Shown here one piece after another: positions 60,598 to 64,000 of a stretch of 64,000 nucleotides of DNA. The DNA lies in contig NC_079888.1 in the NCBI RefSeq assembly GCF_029227915.1, positions 7,795,001 through 7,859,000 on the forward strand, given 5' to 3'. Made by a program: the position numbers and the translations under genes. This stretch comes from Hydractinia symbiolongicarpus. Taxonomy: Eukaryota > Cnidaria > Hydrozoa > Anthoathecata > Hydractiniidae. How positions within the stretch are numbered: the stretch's first letter is position 1; each line of letters opens with the position of its first letter. Below the pieces are notes generated by a model. The model was given only the letters and a program-made list of their open reading frames with translations, had not been told where the DNA came from and ran no database searches.

Positions 60598-60679
60598 GAC
60601 GAGGTGGCCGACTGGTTAAGGCGATGGACTGCTAATCCATTGGGCTCTGCCCGCGTGGGTTCGAATCCCATCTTCGTCG
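60598..60679 (+). tRNA. tRNA-Ser(GCU), C15
   Basis: C15 in the A box; otherwise Sa. Confidence 0.91.
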
Positions 60680-60686
60680 CACATTC

Positions 60687-60758
60687 GGTTCTATGGTGTA
60701 ATGGTTAGCACTCTGGACTTTGAATCCAGCGATCCGAGTTCAAATCTCGGTAGAACCT
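60687..60758 (+). tRNA. tRNA-Gln(UUG), Qa
   Basis: Intact. Confidence 0.96.
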
Positions 60759-60964
60759 GACCTTCTTTTTGAATTCTTATTTAATCTTTTGTTTGAAAAA
60801 TACGTGAAGGAAAGGCTGATTTATTCAAAATTGACTAAGCCATATTTTAATGCTTTCAAGTCATTTCTTCAAAATTTGCCAGGTTTATGGCAGAACTCAT
60901 GCTTAGAGGGGAATTGGTGATTTCCACGGCGCGTTCATAATGCAATTAAAAGTGCAGTAGAAAT

Positions 60965-61037
60965 CGCCCAACGTGGGGCTCGAACCCACGACCCTCAGAT
61001 TAAGAGTATCATGCTCTACCGACTGAGCTAGCCGGGC
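60965..61037 (-). tRNA. tRNA-Lys(CUU), Ka, weak anticodon stem
   Basis: TGATA/TCTGA; counterpart of 45630 but A9 kept. Confidence 0.87.
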
Positions 61038-61220
61038 TGATTCGTTATTAGGTTCCGCCATTTAAGCCGTCTTGGACTAACACAACAATTGACCACACCT
61101 AAGATTACTTAAAATTGAGCCACTCGCGTAATCCTACTGTTTGGGCTGGTAAACAATTACGTGAGTCAAAACAGGTTCAGCAATGTTAGCTTTCCATAAA
61201 GTAGACGTGGTACAGAAACA

Positions 61221-61302
61221 GACGAGGTGGCCGAGTGGTTAAGGCGATGGACTGCTAATCCATTGGGCTCTGCCCGCGTGGGTTCGAATCCCATCTTCGT
61301 CG
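61221..61302 (+). tRNA. tRNA-Ser(GCU), Sa
   Basis: Intact. Confidence 0.96.
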
Positions 61303-61309
61303 CACATTC

Positions 61310-61381
61310 GGTTCTATGATGTAATGGTTAGCACTCTGGACTCTGAATCCAGCGATCCGAGTTCAACTCTCGGTAGAACCT
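61310..61381 (+). tRNA. tRNA-Gln(CUG)
   Basis: Second CUG copy with a full acceptor stem (C72 kept); A10 and C59. Confidence 0.92.
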
Positions 61382-61587
61382 GACCTTCTTTCTGAATTCT
61401 GATTTAATCTTTTGTTTGAAGAAAACGTGAGGGAAAGGCTGATTTATTTAAAATTGACTAAGCCATATTTGAATGCTTTCAAGTCACTTCTTCAATATTT
61501 GTCAGGTTTATGGCAGAACTCATGCTTAGAGGAGAATTGGTGATTTCCACGGCGCGTTCGTAATGCAATTAAAAGTGTATCAAAAAA

Positions 61588-61660
61588 AGCCCAACGTGGG
61601 GCTCGAACCCACGACCCTGAGATTAAGAGTCTCATGCTCTACCGACTGAGCCAGCCGGGC
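61588..61660 (-). tRNA. tRNA-Lys(CUU), Ka with U73, G9
   Basis: Counterpart of 46876. Confidence 0.91.
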
Positions 61661-61843
61661 TGATTCGTTATTAGGTTCTGCCATTAAAGCCGTCTTGGAC
61701 TTACGCAACAATTGACCACACCTAAGATTACTTAAAATTGGGCCACTCGCGTAATCCTACTGCTTGGGGTAGTAAAATGTTACGTGAGTCGAAACAGGTT
61801 CAGAAATGTTAGCTTTCCATAAAGTAGACGTGGTACAGAAACA

Positions 61844-61925
61844 GACGAGGTGGCCGAGTAGTTAAGGCGATGGACTGCTAATCCATTGGGTTCTGCCCGC
61901 GTGGGTTCGAATCCCATCTTCGTCG
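61844..61925 (+). tRNA. tRNA-Ser(GCU), A-box variant
   Basis: GTAGTT; counterpart of 47132. Confidence 0.9.
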
Positions 61926-61932
61926 CACATTC

Positions 61933-62004
61933 GGTTCTATGATGTAATGGTTAGCACTCTGGACTTTGAATCCAGCGATCCGAGTTCAACTCTCGGTAGA
62001 ACCT
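61933..62004 (+). tRNA. tRNA-Gln(UUG), A10, C59
   Basis: As at 47221. Confidence 0.9.
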
Positions 62005-62210
62005 GACCTTCTTTTTGAATTCTGATTTAATCTTTTGTTTGAAGAAAACGTGAGGGAAAGGCTGATTTATTTAAAATTGACTAAGCCATATTTGAATGCT
62101 TTCAAGTCACTTCTTCAACATTTGTCAGATTTATGGCAGAACTCATGCTTATAGGAGAATTGGTGATTTCCACGGCGCGTTCGTAATGGAATTAAAAGTG
62201 TTTCAGAAAA

Positions 62211-62283
62211 CGCCCAACGTGGGGCTCGAACCCACTACCCTGAGATTAAGAGTCTCATGCTCTACCGACTAAGCTACCTGGGC
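62211..62283 (-). tRNA. tRNA-Lys(CUU), Ka with A5, G7, U13
   Basis: Counterpart of 47499. Confidence 0.89.
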
Positions 62284-62466
62284 TGATTCGATATTAGGTT
62301 CCGCCATTAAAGCCGTCTTGGACTTACGCAACAATTGACCACACCTAAGGTTACTTAAAATTGGGCGACTCGCGTAATCCTACTGTTTGGGCTGGTAAAA
62401 GGTTACATGAGTCTAAACAGGTTCAGCAATGTTAGCTTTCCATAAAGTGGTCGTGGTACAGAAACA

Positions 62467-62548
62467 GACGAGGTGGCCGAGTGGTTTATGCGATGGACTG
62501 CTAATCCATTGGGCTCTGCCCGCGTGGGTTCGAATCCCATCTTCGTCG
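62467..62548 (+). tRNA. tRNA-Ser(GCU), D-arm variant
   Basis: GGTTTATGC changes one D-stem base. Confidence 0.9.
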
Positions 62549-62555
62549 CACATTC

Positions 62556-62627
62556 GGTTCTATGGTGTAATGGTTAGCACTCTGGACTTTGAATCCAGCG
62601 ATCCGAGTTTAAATCTCGGTAGAACCT
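62556..62627 (+). tRNA. tRNA-Gln(UUG), U56
   Basis: U56 in box B. Confidence 0.84.
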
Positions 62628-62832
62628 GACCTTCTTTTTGAATTCTGATTTAATCTTTTGTTTAAAAAAACGTGAGGGAAAGGCTGATTTATTTAAAATT
62701 GACTAAGCCATATTTGAATGCTTTCAAGTCATTTCTTCAAAATTTGCCAGGTTTTTGGCAGAACTCATGCTTAGAGGGGAATTGGTGATTTCTAAGGCGC
62801 GTTGGTAATGCAATTAAAAGTGTATCGGAAAA

Positions 62833-62905
62833 CGCCCAACGTGGGGCTCGAACCCACGACCCTGAGATTAAGAGTCTCATGCTCTACCGACTTAGCTAGC
62901 CGGGC
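62833..62905 (-). tRNA. tRNA-Lys(CUU), Ka with A13
   Basis: Counterpart of 48744. Confidence 0.92.
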
Positions 62906-63088
62906 TGATTCGTTATTAGGTTCCGCCATTAAAGCCGTCTTGAACTTACACAACAATTGACCACACCTAAGATTTCTTAAAATTGGGCCACTCGCTTAAT
63001 CCTACTGTTTGGGCTGGTAAACAATTACGTGAGTCAAAACAGGTTCAGCAATGTTAGCTTTCCATAAAGGAGACGTGGTACAGAAACA

Positions 63089-63170
63089 GACGAGGTGGCC
63101 GAGTGGTTAAGGCGATGGACTGCTAATCCATTGGGCTCTGCCCGCGTGGGTTCGAATCCCATCTTCGTCG
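63089..63170 (+). tRNA. tRNA-Ser(GCU), Sa
   Basis: Intact. Confidence 0.96.
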
Positions 63171-63177
63171 CACATTC

Positions 63178-63249
63178 GGTTCTATGGTGTAATGGTTAGC
63201 ACTCTGGACTTTGAATCCAGCGATCCGAGTTCACATCTCGGTAGAACCT
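63178..63249 (+). tRNA. tRNA-Gln(UUG), C58
   Basis: A58 lost, as at 49712. Confidence 0.88.
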
Positions 63250-63455
63250 GACCTTCTTTTTGAATTCTTGTTTAACCTTTTGTTTGAAAAATACGTGAAG
63301 GAAAGGCTGATTTATTCAAAATTGACTAAGCCATATTTGAATGCTTTCAACTCATTTCTTCAAAATTTGCCAGGTTTATGGCAGAACTCATGCTTGGAGG
63401 GGAATTGGTGATTTCCACGGCGCGTTCATAATGCAATTAAAAGTGCAGTAGAAAT

Positions 63456-63528
63456 CGCCCAAAGTGGGACTCGAACCCACGACCTTGAGATTAAGAGTCT
63501 CATGCTCTACCGACTGAGCTAGCCGGGC
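63456..63528 (-). tRNA. tRNA-Lys(CUU), Kf
   Basis: Kf; counterpart of 49990. Confidence 0.93.
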
Positions 63529-63711
63529 TGAATCGTTATTAGGTTCCGCCATTAAAGCCGTCTTGGACTTACGCAACAATTGACCACACCTTAAATTACT
63601 TAAAATTGGGCCACTCGAGTATTCCTACTGTTTGGGCTGGTAAAAGATTACGTGAGTCGAAACAGGTTCAGCAATGTTAGCTTTCCATAGAGTTGACGTC
63701 GTACAGAAACA

Positions 63712-63793
63712 GACGAGGTGGCCGAGTGGCTAAGGCGATGGACTGCTAATCCTTCGGGCTCTGCCCGCGTGGGTTCGAATCACATCTTCGTCG
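63712..63793 (+). tRNA. tRNA-Ser(GCU), Se
   Basis: CACAT T-stem. Confidence 0.9.
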
Positions 63794-63800
63794 CACATGC

Positions 63801-63872
63801 GGTTCTATGGTGTAATGGTTAGCACTCTGGACTTTGAATCCAGCAATCCGAGTTCAAATCTCGGTAGAACCT
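63801..63872 (+). tRNA. tRNA-Gln(UUG), Qa
   Basis: CAAT variable region. Confidence 0.95.
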
Positions 63873-64000
63873 GACCTTCTTTTTGAATTTTGATTTAATC
63901 TTTTGTTTAAAAAATACGTGAGGGAAAGGCTGATTTATTTAAAATTGACTAAGCCATATTTGAATGCTTTCAAGTCATTTCTTCAACATTTGCCAGGTTT
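63873..64000. other. Convergent spacer cut by the window edge
   Basis: Post-Gln spacer with its T5 run; the next Lys would lie just beyond the edge. Confidence 0.85.

Larger units (their letters stand above)
1..64000. repeat. Tandem array of ~622-bp Lys/Ser-Gln tRNA units
   Basis: About 103 head-to-tail units of 621-623 bp fill the window; both edges cut a unit. The spacers are about as conserved as the genes, which points to homogenisation by unequal exchange or gene conversion. All stretches between tRNA genes are under about 230 bp and hold only the divergent upstream region or the convergent terminator region; I see no other gene in them. Confidence 0.97.
60965..64000. repeat. Right-hand block, copy 2 (shortened)
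   Basis: Matches 45630-50613 at offsets 15,335, 14,712, 14,089 and 13,466 bp. The steps of one unit show that whole units were lost or gained in between. Confidence 0.85.

Noticed and set aside
1-64000. CRISPR array
   Set aside because: The period is 622 bp and both repeat and spacer are conserved; the units are tRNA genes.
1-64000. Mobile element or tRNA-derived SINE family
   Set aside because: There are no target-site duplications, poly-A tails or ORFs, and the tRNAs are full length with terminators in strict head-to-tail order.
1-64000. Bacterial or phage tRNA cluster
   Set aside because: No CCA is encoded, Ser and Lys bodies are eukaryotic in type, and T-run Pol III terminators follow the genes.

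Overview
The window is one uninterrupted tandem array of tRNA genes, with no protein-coding gene. A unit of about 622 bp repeats about 103 times from edge to edge, and the array runs off both ends. Each unit has three nuclear-type tRNA genes: tRNA-Lys(CUU) on the minus strand, then tRNA-Ser(GCU) and tRNA-Gln(UUG) on the plus strand. I placed 102 Lys, 103 Ser and 103 complete Gln genes, plus the 3' end of one Gln at the left edge.

The organism is a eukaryote. The genes encode no CCA end, have internal A and B boxes, lack introns and carry Pol III oligo-T terminators. The intact Lys and Ser bodies look animal-like, so an animal (perhaps an invertebrate) is my best guess; the species cannot be told. 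Tandem tRNA arrays are known in Entamoeba and some animals (for example the Xenopus tDNA repeat).

Unit layout (unit 1): Lys 221-293 (-); about 183 bp divergent upstream region 294-476; Ser 477-558 (+); 7-bp spacer; Gln 566-637 (+); about 205 bp convergent region with T-run terminators for both strands, up to the next Lys. Ser and Gln have no T-run between them and are probably co-transcribed.

Forms named in the entries. Lys: Ka = stems pair, G53 and TTCGA box B kept (A44 or A60 in some); Kb = A53 in box B plus unpaired 6-67 and 7-66; Kc = TTCAA box B with a T-stem 5' strand ATCGA that does not pair; Kd = same bad T-stem but TTCGA kept and the Kb acceptor; Ke = strongly diverged, with C37, A72 and a broken anticodon stem; Kf = Ka-like with U66-U68 (7-66 unpaired). 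Ser: Sa = intact 82 nt; Sc = 81 nt, one base lost at the T-stem/acceptor junction so G7 is unpaired; Se = A62 mismatch in the T-stem (CACAT or CACGT); A33 = universal U33 replaced by A. Gln: Qa = intact; otherwise the changed position is given. Positions use standard tRNA numbering.

Regions: 1-12.6 kb contains an 8-unit block repeated once. 12.6-36.4 kb is built from a 3-unit motif and a longer 12-13 unit block seen three times, and is rich in degenerate copies (Kb, Kc, A33 Ser, A55 Gln). 36.9-64 kb has mostly intact Lys genes and separate local duplications, including one at a distance of 14,712 bp. Scattered copies have altered anticodons: Lys GUU and CUA, Ser GUU (three copies) and UCU, Gln CUG (two) and UUA. 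These are the most interesting features of the window.
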